Notes: generated by a model from the letters alone, not told the origin. A stretch of 64,000 nucleotides of DNA from Streptomyces sp. DG1A-41 (GCF_037055355.1 NZ_CP146350.1:1635001-1699000), one strand, 5' to 3'. Shown: positions 27,297 to 37,404, counted from the first letter of the stretch. Translations and numbers: made by a program.

Positions 27297-27320
27297 CCAC
27301 CTACCTCCTTGAGGGACGAT

Positions 27321-27350
27321 CAGGCCGGTTCCCACGTGGGAACCGGCCTG
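27321..27350 (-). terminator. 30-bp perfect palindrome between metH and the HAD gene
   Basis: The 15 bases 27321-27335 are followed immediately by their exact reverse complement (27336-27350), centred on CCCAC/GTGGG. As RNA it would fold to a stem of about 13 bp with a four-base loop. It lies 126 bp past the metH stop and 25 bp before the HAD start, so it may terminate metH or control the HAD gene. Its lack of a built-in loop also fits a dimeric protein's operator. Confidence 0.55.
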
Positions 27351-27475
27351 CAGTGGACCGACCAGTCTACGTCGTGTGCGGACGAAGTGCCTCGTTTAAC
27401 CGCTGTGCCCCCGGGCACACAGTGGACACGCCGGGGGCGGTGTGTCGTGTGCCCTCGTGTGCCCGGTGGGGCCGC

Positions 27476-30400
27476 TCAGCGGGCGTTGAAGTACTTCGCC
27501 TCCGGGTGGTGGATCACGATGGCGTCCGTGGACTGCTCGGGGTGCAGCTGGAACTCCTCGGACAGGTGGACGCCGATGCGCTCCGGCTGGAGCAGGTCGG
27601 CGATCTTCGCGCGGTCCTCCAGGTTGGGGCAGGCGCCGTAGCCGAGGGAGAAGCGGGCGCCGCGGTACTTCAGCTCGAACATGCCCTGCATCTCGTCCGG
27701 GTCCTCGCCCGCGAAGCCGAGTTCGGAACGCACGCGCGCGTGCCAGTACTCGGCGAGCGCCTCGGCCAACTGCACGGACAAGCCATGCAGTTCGAGGTAG
27801 TCGCGGTAGGCGTTGGCCTCGAACAGACGTGCGGTCTCCTCGCCGATGCGCGAGCCGACGGTGACGACCTGGAGGCCGACGACATCGATCTCGCCGGACT
27901 CCTCCGGGCGGAAGAAGTCGGCCAGGCACAGGCGCCGGCCGCGGCGCTGGCGCGGGAAGGTGAAGCGGGTGCGCTCGTTGCCCTGCTCGTCCAGGATGAT
28001 CAGGTCGTCGTCCTTGGAGACGCACGGGAAGTAGCCGTAGACCACGGCCGCCTCCAGCAGGTTCTCCGTCTGGAGCTTGTCCAGCAGCCCGCGCAGCCGG
28101 GGCCGGCCCTCGGTCTCGACCAGTTCCTCGTACGACGGGCCCTCGCCGGTGCGGGCCTGCTTCAGGCCCCACTGGCCCTTGAAGAGGGCGCCCTCGTCGA
28201 GCCAGCTCGCGTACTCCTTGAGCTGGATGCCCTTGATCACCCGGGTGCCGCGGAAGGGCGGCTCGGGGACCGGGTTGTCGGTGGCCACGTCGGAGCGGAC
28301 GTGCCCCTCCTCGGGGCGCTCCTCCGCGGCGGCCGGGGCGGTGGCCCGGACCCGGCGCTGCTTCAGCTCGGGGAGCTTCGCGCCGGGCACGCCGCGCTTG
28401 ACGCCGATCAGGGCGTCCATCAGGCGCAGGCCCTCGAAGGCGTCGCGGGCGTAGCGGACCTCGCCCTCGTAGAGCTCGTGCAGGTCCTGCTCGACGTAGG
28501 CGCGGGTGAGGGCGGCGCCGCCGAGGATGACCGGGAAGCGGGCGGCGAGGCCGCGGGTGTTCAGCTCCTCCAGGTTCTCCTTCATGATCACGGTGGACTT
28601 GACCAGGAGACCGGACATGCCGATGACGTCGGCCTTGTGCTCCTCGGCGGCGTCCAGGATCGCGGAGACCGGTTGCTTGATGCCCAGGTTGACGACGTTG
28701 TAGCCGTTGTTGGTCAGGATGATGTCGACGAGGTTCTTGCCGATGTCATGCACATCGCCGCGCACGGTGGCCAGCACGATGGTGCCCTTGCCGGCCTCGT
28801 CGGTCTTCTCCATGTGCGGTTCGAGGTGGGCGACGGCCGTCTTCATCACCTCGGCGGACTGGAGGACGAACGGCAGCTGCATCTGGCCGGAGCCGAACAG
28901 CTCGCCGACGACCTTCATGCCCTCCAGCAGGGTCTCGTTGACGATGTCGAGCGCGGGCCGCTGCTGGAGGGCCTCGTCCAGGTCGGCTTCGAGGCCGTTG
29001 CGCTCGCCGTCGATGATGCGCCGCTTCAGGCGCTCGTCCAGCGGCAGGGCGGCCAGTTCCTCGGCCTTGCCGGCCTTGAGGGACTTGGCCGTGGCGCCCT
29101 CGAACAGCTGCATGAGCTTCTGGAGCGGGTCGTAACCCTCGGCGCGCCGGTCGTAGATGAGGTCCAGGGCGGTCTGGACCTCCTCCTCGCTGAAGCGGGC
29201 GATCGGCAGGATCTTGCTGGCGTGCACGATCGCCGAGTCCAGGCCCGCCTTGACGCACTCGTCGAGGAAGACGGAGTTGAGCAGGATGCGGGCGGCCGGG
29301 TTGAGGCCGAAGGAGATGTTGGACAGGCCGAGGGTGGTCTGCACCTTCGGGTGGCGCCGCTTCAGCTCGCGGATGCCCTCGATGGTGGCGATGCCGTCCT
29401 TGCGGGACTCCTCCTGGCCGGTGCAGATGGTGAAGGTCAGGCAGTCGACGAGGATGTCCTCCTCGTGGATGCCCCAGTTGCCGGTCAGGTCGTCGATGAG
29501 CCGTTCGGCGATCTCGACCTTCTTCTCGGCGGTGCGGGCCTGGCCCTCCTCGTCGATGGTGAGCGCGATGAGGGCGGCGCCGTGCTCCCTGGCGAGCTGG
29601 GTGACCTTGGCGAAGCGGGACTCGGGGCCGTCGCCGTCCTCGTAGTTCACCGAGTTGATCACCGCGCGGCCGCCGAGCTTCTCCAGCCCCGCCCGGATCA
29701 CGTCGACCTCCGTGGAGTCCAGCACGATCGGCAGCGTGGAGGCGGTGGCGAAGCGGCCGGCCAGCTCCTCCATGTCGGCGACGCCGTCGCGGCCGACGTA
29801 GTCCACGCACAGGTCGAGCATGTGCGCGCCCTCGCGGATCTGCTCGCGGGCCATCTCCACGCAGTCGTCCCAGCGGCCGTCCAGCATGGCCTCGCGGAAC
29901 TTCTTCGAGCCGTTGGCGTTCGTCCGCTCGCCGATCGCCAGGTAGGAGGTGTCCTGCCGGAACGGCACCGACTGGTACAGCGACGCCGCGCCCGGCTCGG
30001 GCTGCGGGGAGCGCTCGGTCGGGGTGACGTCCCGGACGCGCTCGACGAGCTGGCGCAGGTGCTCGGGGGTCGTGCCGCAGCAGCCGCCGACCAGGGAGAG
30101 GCCGTAGTCGCGGACGAAGTTCTGCTGGGCGTCGGCCAGGCCCTCGGGGTCGAGCGGGAAGTGGGCGCCGTCCTTGGTGAGGATCGGCAGGCCGGCGTTC
30201 GGCATGCACAGCAGCGGGATGCGCGAGTGTCGCGTCAGATAGCGCAGGTGCTCGCTCATCTCGGCCGGGCCGGTGGAGCAGTTCAGGCCGATCATGTCGA
30301 TACCGAGGGGCTCCAGCGCGGTCAGTGCCGCGCCGATCTCGGAGCCGAGCAGCATGGTGCCGGTGGTCTCGAAGGCCATCGAGCACAGCAGGGGCACCTC

Positions 30401-30991
30401 GACGCCGGTGGCCTCCATGGCCCGGCGGGCGCCCAGGATGGACGCCTTGGTCTGGAGCAGGTCCTGCGTGGTCTCCACCAGCAGCGCGTCCGCGCCGCCG
30501 GCGAGCAGACCCTCGGCGTTGGCCTGGTAGCCGTCGCGGATGGTGCCGTAGCTGACGTGGCCGAGCGTGGGCAGCTTGGTGCCCGGGCCGATCGAGCCGA
30601 GCACCCAGCGCGGCCGGCCGTCTGCGGCGGCGTACTCGTCGGCCGCCTCGCGGGCGATCCGGGCACCCGCCTCGGACAGCTCGTGCACCCGGTCGGAGAT
30701 CTCGTACTCCACCGCGGCCGTGTGGTTGGCGCCGAAGGTGTTGGTCTCGACGCAGTCGACGCCGACCGCGAAGTACGCGTCGTGGACGGACCGGACGATG
30801 TCCGGCCGGGTCACGTTGAGGATCTCGTTACAGCCTTCGAGATTCTCGAAGTCCTCGAGCGTCGGGTCCTGTGCCTGGAGCATGGTGCCCATGGCCCCGT
30901 CGGCCACGACCACACGGGTGGCCAGGGCCTCTCGGAGGGCGGACACACGGGTCCGGCTGTCTGCGGAAGGGGTCGGTGGCAACGAGGCCAT
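27476..30991 (-). CDS. metH: Cobalamin-dependent methionine synthase MetH
   Basis: A 1171-residue enzyme that methylates homocysteine with 5-methyltetrahydrofolate through methylcobalamin. Domain order: homocysteine/zinc domain (about residues 20-330, zinc cysteines in LNCSTGP near 237 and GGCCGTTPEH near 303), pterin domain (about 350-620, FREAMLDGRW), cobalamin cap and Rossmann domain (about 650-890, cobalt-ligand His in GDVHDIGKN near 750), and SAM-dependent reactivation domain (about 930-1171). It is nearly full family length. ATG start with GGGAG nine bases upstream. No cobalamin riboswitch was seen in the 350 bp between it and gylR. Confidence 0.97.
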   Translation of the reverse strand: MASLPPTPSADSRTRVSALREALATRVVVADGAMGTMLQAQDPTLEDFENLEGCNEILNVTRPDIVRSVHDAYFAVGVDCVETNTFGANHTAAVEYEISDRVHELSEAGARIAREAADEYAAADGRPRWVLGSIGPGTKLPTLGHVSYGTIRDGYQANAEGLLAGGADALLVETTQDLLQTKASILGARRAMEATGVEVPLLCSMAFETTGTMLLGSEIGAALTALEPLGIDMIGLNCSTGPAEMSEHLRYLTRHSRIPLLCMPNAGLPILTKDGAHFPLDPEGLADAQQNFVRDYGLSLVGGCCGTTPEHLRQLVERVRDVTPTERSPQPEPGAASLYQSVPFRQDTSYLAIGERTNANGSKKFREAMLDGRWDDCVEMAREQIREGAHMLDLCVDYVGRDGVADMEELAGRFATASTLPIVLDSTEVDVIRAGLEKLGGRAVINSVNYEDGDGPESRFAKVTQLAREHGAALIALTIDEEGQARTAEKKVEIAERLIDDLTGNWGIHEEDILVDCLTFTICTGQEESRKDGIATIEGIRELKRRHPKVQTTLGLSNISFGLNPAARILLNSVFLDECVKAGLDSAIVHASKILPIARFSEEEVQTALDLIYDRRAEGYDPLQKLMQLFEGATAKSLKAGKAEELAALPLDERLKRRIIDGERNGLEADLDEALQQRPALDIVNETLLEGMKVVGELFGSGQMQLPFVLQSAEVMKTAVAHLEPHMEKTDEAGKGTIVLATVRGDVHDIGKNLVDIILTNNGYNVVNLGIKQPVSAILDAAEEHKADVIGMSGLLVKSTVIMKENLEELNTRGLAARFPVILGGAALTRAYVEQDLHELYEGEVRYARDAFEGLRLMDALIGVKRGVPGAKLPELKQRRVRATAPAAAEERPEEGHVRSDVATDNPVPEPPFRGTRVIKGIQLKEYASWLDEGALFKGQWGLKQARTGEGPSYEELVETEGRPRLRGLLDKLQTENLLEAAVVYGYFPCVSKDDDLIILDEQGNERTRFTFPRQRRGRRLCLADFFRPEESGEIDVVGLQVVTVGSRIGEETARLFEANAYRDYLELHGLSVQLAEALAEYWHARVRSELGFAGEDPDEMQGMFELKYRGARFSLGYGACPNLEDRAKIADLLQPERIGVHLSEEFQLHPEQSTDAIVIHHPEAKYFNAR

Positions 30992-31270
30992 GTAAAGGGC
31001 TCCCTCGAGTGCGACGGCTGTCGGCTATGCGGCTGCCCGGACACGCGGAGGGCATCCGGGGAAAGGCGCACGGCGCCAGCCTAACCGGGAGCGGGCCGGG
31101 ATGGGCAGGGCGTCCACGGGGCGGACGCGCATGGCGCCCCGGACGGCCCTCGTGTCACCGCAGAGCCACCTGTGACGCACCACGGCGCGGCACCGGTGCA
31201 CCACAGGACGACCTGCCGACGCAACAATGGGCGACCCGCCATTAGCGAGAGGTCGGCATCGACCGGTAGT

Positions 31271-31287
31271 GTTCGACATTGCCGAAC
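31271..31287. promoter_or_regulatory. GylR-like box upstream of gylR
   Basis: A 17-bp element with inverted arms GTTCG and CGAAC around seven bases, sharing the core TCGACATTG with the box before glpF (32282-32294). It lies 55-71 bp before gylR. GylR is known to repress its own gene and the glycerol operon, so this is a probable GylR operator. Confidence 0.65.
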
Positions 31288-31341
31288 AAGGGCTGCGGGC
31301 GCCGCGGGTCGGCGGTCGAAGGGGACGGAGGCAGTACGGCG

Positions 31342-32115
31342 ATGGCACGGAACATCCAGTCGCTCGAACGGGCGGCCGCGATGCTGCGGCTGCTCGCGGG
31401 CGGCGAGCGGCGGCTCGGCCTGTCGGACATCGCCTCGTCACTGGGCCTGGCCAAGGGCACCGCCCACGGCATACTGCGCACCCTCCAGCAGGAGGGCTTC
31501 GTGGAGCAGGACGACACCTCCGGGCGCTACCAGCTCGGCGCTGAGCTGCTGCGCCTGGGCACCACCTACCTCGACGTCCACGAGTTGCGGGCGCGCGCCC
31601 TGGTGTGGACCGACGACCTGGCCCGCTCCAGCGGCGAGAGCGTCTACCTGGGCGTCCTGCACCAGCAGGGCGTACTGATCGTGCACCACGTCTTCCGGCC
31701 CGACGACAGCCGGCAGGTCCTGGAGATCGGGGCCATGCAGCCGCTGCACTCCACGGCGCTGGGCAAGGTGCTCTCCGCCTACGATCCGGTGGCGCACAGC
31801 GAGGCCCTGGAGGCCGACCGCAAGGCGTTCACCGACCGGACCGTGTGCGAGCCGGAGGCCTTCGAGCACATCCTCGACCTCACCCGCGCGCGCGGTTACG
31901 CGGCGGACGTCGAGGAGACCTGGGAGGGCGTGGCCTCCCTCGCCGCCCCCATCCACGACCGGCGGCGCATGCCGGTCGGCGCGGTCGGCATCACCGGCGC
32001 CGTGGAGCGGTTGTGCCGGTCCGACGAAGAGCGAACGCTGCGCCCCGAGCTGATCGCGGCGGTCCGGGACTGCGCCCGCGCGGTGTCGCGGGACCTGGGC
32101 GCCGGGCGGTTCTGA
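31342..32115 (+). CDS. gylR: Glycerol operon regulator GylR (IclR family)
   Basis: A 257-residue IclR-family regulator that represses the glycerol operon and is induced by glycerol or glycerol-3-phosphate. The N-terminal winged helix (LERAAAMLRLLAGGERRLGL through LGLAKGTAHGILRTL, about residues 6-60) is followed by the IclR effector domain (about 75-250, with GKVLSAYDP and VGAVGITGAVERL). The ATG at 31342 was chosen because GGAGG lies ten bases upstream and it matches the known GylR N-terminus; longer frames cross the operator. It lies directly upstream of glpFKD. Confidence 0.95.
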   Translation: MARNIQSLERAAAMLRLLAGGERRLGLSDIASSLGLAKGTAHGILRTLQQEGFVEQDDTSGRYQLGAELLRLGTTYLDVHELRARALVWTDDLARSSGESVYLGVLHQQGVLIVHHVFRPDDSRQVLEIGAMQPLHSTALGKVLSAYDPVAHSEALEADRKAFTDRTVCEPEAFEHILDLTRARGYAADVEETWEGVASLAAPIHDRRRMPVGAVGITGAVERLCRSDEERTLRPELIAAVRDCARAVSRDLGAGRF

Positions 32116-32218
32116 CGGGACACGACGGGACGGGGCGCCGCAGGGCGTTCCGGCCCTCGGCATGCCCGCGCTCGCCGGCCGTCGGAGGTCCACGAGGCCG
32201 CGGCGATCAGTAACGATC

Positions 32219-32234
32219 GTGTTTTCGACAACAC
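32219..32234. promoter_or_regulatory. Possible auxiliary GylR site upstream of glpF
   Basis: Arms GTGTT (32219-32223) and AACAC (32230-32234) enclose TTCGAC, the same half-site word as in the two stronger GylR-like boxes. It lies 147 bp before glpF and may be a second operator of the glycerol operon promoter. Confidence 0.4.
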
Positions 32235-32281
32235 AGCCCTTGACGTGCTCGTAACGCCGAAGCAAGACTCCCGTCCATCGG

Positions 32282-32294
32282 TCGACATTGTCGA
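32282..32294. promoter_or_regulatory. GylR-like palindrome upstream of glpF
   Basis: A perfect 13-bp palindrome, TCGACA-T-TGTCGA, 87-99 bp before the glpF start. It shares the core TCGACATTG and a trailing CGAAC with the box before gylR. This is the probable GylR operator of glpFKD. Confidence 0.65.
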
Positions 32295-32380
32295 ACAGCT
32301 ACCGGCAATACGCGCTAGAGTGTGACAACGCCAGGCCGGTAGAGAACTTCACCCCTGGACGAAGGACAAAGGAGTCGCGG

Positions 32381-33175
32381 GTGTCCAGCTCCGACATCTT
32401 CATCGGCGAGACCATCGGTACCGCCATACTCATCCTCCTCGGCGGCGGAGTCTGCGCCGCCGTCACGCTGAAGGCATCCAAGGCCCGCAACGCCGGCTGG
32501 CTCGCCATCACCTTCGGGTGGGGCTTCGCGGTGCTCACCGCGGTCTACACCGCGGCGCCGCTGTCCGGCGCCCATCTGAACCCGGCCGTGACCCTGGCGA
32601 TCGCGATCAAGGACGGCGACTGGAAGAACGTCCCGGTCTACTGGGCCGGACAGATCCTCGGCGCCATGATCGGTGCCGCCCTGGTCTGGATCGCCTACTA
32701 CGGCCAGTTCCACGCCCACCTCACCGACCGGGAGATCGTCGGCGGTCCGGGCGCGCAGACCACCACGGCCAAGGCCGTCGAGGCCCAGGAGAAGGGCGCC
32801 GGCCCCGTGCTGGGCGTCTTCTCCACCGGGCCCGAGGTCCGGGTCGCCTGGCAGAACGTCGCCACGGAGATCATCGGCACCGTCGTGCTGGTGCTCGCCG
32901 TGCTCACCCAGGGTTTGAACGACAAGGGCAACGGCCTGGGCACGCTGGGCGCGCTGATCACCGCGCTCGTGGTGGTGTCCATCGGCCTGTCCCTCGGCGG
33001 CCCGACGGGCTACGCGATCAACCCGGCCCGTGACCTCGGTCCGCGTATCGTGCACGCCCTGCTGCCCCTGCCCAACAAGGGCGGCTCCGACTGGGGCTAC
33101 GCCTGGGTCCCGGTGGCCGGTCCGCTGATCGGCGGCGCCATCGCGGCAGGCATCTACAACGTCGCGTTCGCCTAG
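32381..33175 (+). CDS. glpF: Glycerol uptake facilitator (aquaglyceroporin)
   Basis: A 264-residue MIP-family channel that admits glycerol. It has six membrane segments and the two pore NPA boxes, HLNPAV near residue 67 and AINPARD near 213; the Asp after the second NPA box is the glycerol-facilitator form. GTG start with AAAGGAG seven bases upstream. It is first in the glpF-glpK-glpD operon, 83 bp before glpK, and is under GylR-like boxes. In S. coelicolor these genes were first named gylC, gylA and gylB. Confidence 0.95.
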   Translation: MSSSDIFIGETIGTAILILLGGGVCAAVTLKASKARNAGWLAITFGWGFAVLTAVYTAAPLSGAHLNPAVTLAIAIKDGDWKNVPVYWAGQILGAMIGAALVWIAYYGQFHAHLTDREIVGGPGAQTTTAKAVEAQEKGAGPVLGVFSTGPEVRVAWQNVATEIIGTVVLVLAVLTQGLNDKGNGLGTLGALITALVVVSIGLSLGGPTGYAINPARDLGPRIVHALLPLPNKGGSDWGYAWVPVAGPLIGGAIAAGIYNVAFA

Positions 33176-33258
33176 GAGCGATCCTCGCGTCCTTTGCGAA
33201 ACTCTCGGCACGCGCCGTACGTAAAGCCCCATAAACACGGAATCTCCAGGAGCACACA

Positions 33259-34797
33259 GTGACCGACGCGCACACCGCCGGCCCGTTCATCGCCGCCATC
33301 GACCAGGGCACCACCTCTTCCCGCTGCATCGTCTTCGACCGCGACGGCCGGATCGTGTCCGTCGACCAGAAGGAACACGAGCAGATTTTCCCCAAGCCGG
33401 GCTGGGTCGAGCACGACGCCACCGAGATCTGGACCAACGTCCAGGAGGTCGTCGCCGGCGCCATAGAGAAGGCCGGCATCACCCGTGACGACATCAAGGC
33501 CATCGGCATCACCAACCAGCGCGAGACCACCGTGCTGTGGGACAGGAACACCGGTGAGCCCGTCCACAACGCCATCGTCTGGCAGGACACCCGCACCGAC
33601 GCCCTGTGCCGCGAGCTCGGCCGCAACGTCGGCCAGGACCGCTTCCGACGCGAGACGGGCCTCCCCCTCGCCTCCTACTTCGCCGGTCCGAAGGCCCGCT
33701 GGCTGCTCGACAACGTCGACGGGCTGAAGGAGCGCGCCGAGGCGGGCGACATCCTCTTCGGCACCATGGACAGCTGGGTCATCTGGAACCTGACCGGCGG
33801 TGTCGACGGCGGCAAGCACGTCACGGACGTCACCAACGCCTCCCGCACGATGCTCATGAACCTGCACACCATGCAGTGGGACGACAAGATCTGCGAGTCG
33901 ATCGGCGTCCCGAAGCAGATCCTGCCCGAGATCCGCTCCTCCGCCGAGGTCTACGGCGAGATCACCGGCGGCAAGCTGGGCGACCTGCTCGGCGGCATCC
34001 CGGTCGCCTCCGCGCTCGGCGACCAGCAGGCGGCCCTGTTCGGCCAGACCTGTTTCGCCGAGGGCGAGACCAAGTCGACCTACGGCACCGGCACCTTCAT
34101 GGTGATGAACACCGGTGACAAGATCATCAACTCGTACAGCGGGCTGCTGACCACCGTCGGCTACAAGATCGGCGACCAGGACACGGTCTACGCCCTGGAG
34201 GGCTCGATCGCCGTCACCGGTTCGCTGGTGCAGTGGATGCGCGACCAGATGGGCCTGATCTCCACGGCCGCCGAGATCGAGACGCTCGCGCTGTCGGTGG
34301 AGGACAACGGCGGTGCCTACTTCGTGCCGGCCTTCTCCGGCCTGTTCGCCCCGTACTGGCGCTCCGACGCCCGCGGTGTGATCGCCGGCCTGACCCGGTA
34401 CGTCACCAAGGCCCACCTGGCGCGTGCCGTCCTGGAGGCCACCGCCTGGCAGACCCGCGAGATCGCCGACGCCATGACGAAGGACTCCGGCGTCGAGCTG
34501 GCCGCCCTGAAGGTCGACGGCGGCATGACCTCCAACAACCTGCTGATGCAGACCCTCGCCGACTTCGTGGACGCCCCCGTGGTGCGCCCGATGGTCGCCG
34601 AGACCACCTGCCTCGGCGCCGCCTACGCCGCCGGCCTCGCCGTCGGCTTCTGGAACAGCACCGACGACCTGCGCGCCAACTGGCGCCGGGCCGCCGAGTG
34701 GACCCCCCGCATGGACGCGGAGACCCGCGCCCGTGAGTACAAGAACTGGCTCAAGGCCGTCGAGCGGACCATGGGCTGGCTCGAGGACGAGGAGTAA
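33259..34797 (+). CDS. glpK: Glycerol kinase
   Basis: A 512-residue FGGY-family kinase that phosphorylates glycerol with ATP to glycerol-3-phosphate. Motifs seen are [17 protein letters not shown] at residue 14 (phosphate loop), [24 protein letters not shown], and the C-terminal signature [15 protein letters not shown]. Length is full for the family. It is the second gene of the operon. AGGAG lies six bases before the GTG start, and its last codons hold the ribosome-binding site of glpD, eight bases downstream. Confidence 0.98.
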   Translation: MTDAHTAGPFIAAIDQGTTSSRCIVFDRDGRIVSVDQKEHEQIFPKPGWVEHDATEIWTNVQEVVAGAIEKAGITRDDIKAIGITNQRETTVLWDRNTGEPVHNAIVWQDTRTDALCRELGRNVGQDRFRRETGLPLASYFAGPKARWLLDNVDGLKERAEAGDILFGTMDSWVIWNLTGGVDGGKHVTDVTNASRTMLMNLHTMQWDDKICESIGVPKQILPEIRSSAEVYGEITGGKLGDLLGGIPVASALGDQQAALFGQTCFAEGETKSTYGTGTFMVMNTGDKIINSYSGLLTTVGYKIGDQDTVYALEGSIAVTGSLVQWMRDQMGLISTAAEIETLALSVEDNGGAYFVPAFSGLFAPYWRSDARGVIAGLTRYVTKAHLARAVLEATAWQTREIADAMTKDSGVELAALKVDGGMTSNNLLMQTLADFVDAPVVRPMVAETTCLGAAYAAGLAVGFWNSTDDLRANWRRAAEWTPRMDAETRAREYKNWLKAVERTMGWLEDEE

Positions 34798-34805
34798 GAA
34801 ACAGC

Positions 34806-36422
34806 ATGACCACTCAGTCCACCCTGAAGTCCGTGCCTGCCCTGGGGACGCGCCCGTCCTCCGGCTCGAACCCGAGCCGAGCCGAGACCAGGGAGCAGCT
34901 CGCCAAGGCGTCGTACGACCTTCTCGTGATCGGCGGCGGCATCCTGGGCATCTCCACCGCCTGGCACGCCGCGCAGTCCGGCCTCAGGGTGGCTCTGGTC
35001 GACGCCGGCGACTTCGCCGGTGCCACCTCCTCCGCCTCGTCCAAGCTGCTCCACGGAGGTCTGCGTTACCTCCAGACCGGCGCCGTGAAGCTGGTGGCGG
35101 AGAACCACTTCGAGCGCCGTGCGGTCTCCCGGCAGGTGGCTCCCCACCTGGCGAACCCGCTCACGTTCTACCTCCCCGTGTACAAGGGCGGGCCGCACGG
35201 CGCGGCGAAGCTCGGGGCGGGCGTCTTCGCCTACTCCGCGCTGTCGGCCTTCGGTGACGGCGTCGGGCACCTGCTCTCGCCGGCCAAGGCCGCGCAGGAC
35301 GTGCCCGAGCTGCGCACCGAGAACCTCAAGGCCGTGGCCGTGTACGGCGACGACCAGATGAACGACGCGCGCATGGCCCTGATGACGGTCCGCGGGGCCG
35401 TCGAGGCCGGCGCGGTCGTCCTCAACCACGCCGAGGTGACGGGCCTGCGCTTCACCCAGGGCCGCGTCACGGGCGCCGAGCTGAAGGACCGGCTGTCCGG
35501 CGACGAGTTCGGCGTCAGCGCCCGGCTGGTGCTCAACGCGACCGGCCCGTGGGTCGACCACCTGCGGAAGATGGAGGACCCGAACGCGGCGCCGTCCATC
35601 CGCCTGTCCAAGGGCGCCCACCTGGTCCTGAAGCGCACCTCCCCCTGGAAGGCCGCTCTCGCCACCCCGATCGACAAGTACCGCATCACCTTCGCCCTCC
35701 CCTGGGAGGACATGCTGCTGCTCGGCACCACCGACGAGGCGTTCGAGGGCGACCCGGCGGACGTCGCGGTCACCGAGAAGGACATATCCCAGATCCTCGA
35801 CGAGGCCGCCTTCTCGGTCCGCGACCAGCAGTTGAGCCGCGACCTGATCACCTACGCCTTCGCCGGTCTGCGCGTGCTGCCGGGCGGCCCCGGCGACACC
35901 GCGAAGGCCAAGCGCGAGACGGTGGTGACCGAGGGCAGGGGCGGCATGCTGTCCGTCGCGGGCGGCAAGTGGACCACCTTCCGCCACATCGGCCGGACGA
36001 TCATGAAGAAGCTGGAATCGCTGCCGGGCCATCCCCTGGGCGACGACTTCGAGCCCATCAGCTCGCTGCCGAAGAAGCTTCCGCTGCCCGGGATCGCCAA
36101 CCCGCGCGCCGTCGCCCACCGGCTGCTGACCGACCGCCCGGCGCCCGGCCCGCGCATGGCGGCCGACACCGCCAGGCACCTGGCCACGCACTACGGCTCG
36201 CTCGCCTTCGACATCGCCCGCCTGGCCAACGAGAACCCCGAGCTCGCCGAGCGGGTCCACCCCGACGCCCCGGAGATCTGGGCGCAGGTCGTCTGGGCCC
36301 GGGACCACGAGTGGGCCGAGACGCAGGACGACGTGCTGCGCCGCCGCACGACGCTGACGATCCGCGGCCTGGCCACGGACGATGTCCGCGCCAAGGTCCA
36401 GGACCTGCTCGACAAGAAGTAG
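34806..36422 (+). CDS. glpD: Glycerol-3-phosphate dehydrogenase, FAD-dependent
   Basis: A 538-residue membrane-associated flavoenzyme oxidising glycerol-3-phosphate to dihydroxyacetone phosphate. The FAD-binding dinucleotide fold is VIGGGILGISTAWHAAQSGLRVALVD (about residues 40-65), followed by ASSKLLHGGLRYLQ, the GlpD signature. The C-terminal alpha-helical domain (about 400-538) has VWARDHEWAETQDDVLRRRT. It is the third gene of the operon and ends before a clear terminator. GAGGAG lies within the end of glpK, 12 bases upstream. Confidence 0.97.
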   Translation: MTTQSTLKSVPALGTRPSSGSNPSRAETREQLAKASYDLLVIGGGILGISTAWHAAQSGLRVALVDAGDFAGATSSASSKLLHGGLRYLQTGAVKLVAENHFERRAVSRQVAPHLANPLTFYLPVYKGGPHGAAKLGAGVFAYSALSAFGDGVGHLLSPAKAAQDVPELRTENLKAVAVYGDDQMNDARMALMTVRGAVEAGAVVLNHAEVTGLRFTQGRVTGAELKDRLSGDEFGVSARLVLNATGPWVDHLRKMEDPNAAPSIRLSKGAHLVLKRTSPWKAALATPIDKYRITFALPWEDMLLLGTTDEAFEGDPADVAVTEKDISQILDEAAFSVRDQQLSRDLITYAFAGLRVLPGGPGDTAKAKRETVVTEGRGGMLSVAGGKWTTFRHIGRTIMKKLESLPGHPLGDDFEPISSLPKKLPLPGIANPRAVAHRLLTDRPAPGPRMAADTARHLATHYGSLAFDIARLANENPELAERVHPDAPEIWAQVVWARDHEWAETQDDVLRRRTTLTIRGLATDDVRAKVQDLLDKK

Positions 36423-36466
36423 GCACGATTCGGGGGATCCCGTTGCCCGGGGACCACGTTGCAGGG

Positions 36467-36498
36467 AGGGGCGGCTCCACGCCGACGGAGCCGCCCCT
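36467..36498 (+). terminator. Terminator of the glpFKD operon
   Basis: A 12-bp perfect stem (36467-36478 with 36487-36498) with an eight-base loop, 45 bp past the glpD stop. Confidence 0.8.
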
Positions 36499-36575
36499 TC
36501 CGCGTTCCCGGCCCCGTTCCCGACCCCCATAATGACCTGATACGTCGGAGGTCTTGAACGACAGGGAGGCCGGCC

Positions 36576-37247
36576 ATGGCAGTCACCGACGAGGCGATCG
36601 AGAAGATCAAGGGCATGATCGTCTCCGGCGCGCTGCGGCCGGGTGACCGGCTGCCCAAGGAGAGCGAACTCGCCGCCGACCTCGGCCTGTCCCGCAACTC
36701 CCTGCGGGAGGCCGTACGCGCGCTGTCCCTCATCCGGATCCTGGACGTCCGGCAGGGCGACGGCACGTACGTCACCAGCCTCGACCCGCAACTCCTGCTG
36801 GAGGCGCTGAGCTTCGTCGTGGACTTCCACCGCGACGACACGGTCCTGGAGTTCCTGGCCGTACGCCGCATCCTGGAGCCGGCGGCGACGGCCATGGCGG
36901 CCCTGCGGATCAGCGAACAGCAGCTCGACGCGCTCACGGCACAGCTGGACAAGCTCGGCGACGACCCGTCCGTCGAGGACCTGGTCGCCTGCGATCTGGA
37001 GTTCCACCAGGGCATCGTGCGCAGCTCGGGCAACTCCGTGCTGTGCTCGCTCCTCGACGGGCTGTCGGGCCCCACCACCCGGGCCCGGATCTGGCGCGGC
37101 CTGACCCAGGAGGACGCGGTCGGCCGCACCCTGCGCGAGCACCGGGCGATCCTCGCGGCCCTGCGGGACCGGGACGCCGAGGCGGCGCGATCCTGGGCGA
37201 CGGTGCACATCGCGAGCGTGGAGCAGTGGCTGCGCTCCACACTGTGA
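36576..37247 (+). CDS. FadR-subfamily GntR transcriptional regulator
   Basis: A 223-residue regulator. The winged helix (IKGMIVSGALRPGDRLPKES, ELAADLGLSRNSLREAVRAL, about residues 8-68) ends in the GntR wing GDGTYV. The all-helical FCD effector domain covers about 85-220, with metal-type residues Asp and His in DLEFHQGIV and the HRAIL helix. The ligand is probably a carboxylic acid; it is unknown here. ATG start with GGGAGG six bases upstream. It stands alone after the glycerol operon, 158 bp before the broken PAC2-type gene. Confidence 0.9.
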   Translation: MAVTDEAIEKIKGMIVSGALRPGDRLPKESELAADLGLSRNSLREAVRALSLIRILDVRQGDGTYVTSLDPQLLLEALSFVVDFHRDDTVLEFLAVRRILEPAATAMAALRISEQQLDALTAQLDKLGDDPSVEDLVACDLEFHQGIVRSSGNSVLCSLLDGLSGPTTRARIWRGLTQEDAVGRTLREHRAILAALRDRDAEAARSWATVHIASVEQWLRSTL

Positions 37248-37404
37248 CCAGGGCCTCACGGACAGCTCGGATGAATCCGGGGTGTTCAGGGGTGGATCGC
37301 GGGGCAGTGATGGGGTCACTCCCCCTGCAAGGGGGCTGCGGGCGCCCCCTTGGCACGCCGTAAGGTTGGGGGGTACGCGAGGGCACGTCGGAAGGAGGCG
37401 CTGG

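Noticed and set aside
27266..31084. Very long open frame on the plus strand opposite metH (over 1200 codons)
   Set aside because: It is the antisense shadow of metH, caused by G+C-rich third positions; its protein is Leu/Gly/Val/Asp-biased with no domains, and metH is a complete enzyme on the other strand.
30992..31341. Possible cobalamin or SAM/SAH riboswitch upstream of metH
   Set aside because: No B12-box, S-box or SAH-riboswitch consensus could be recognised in the 350 bp before the start.
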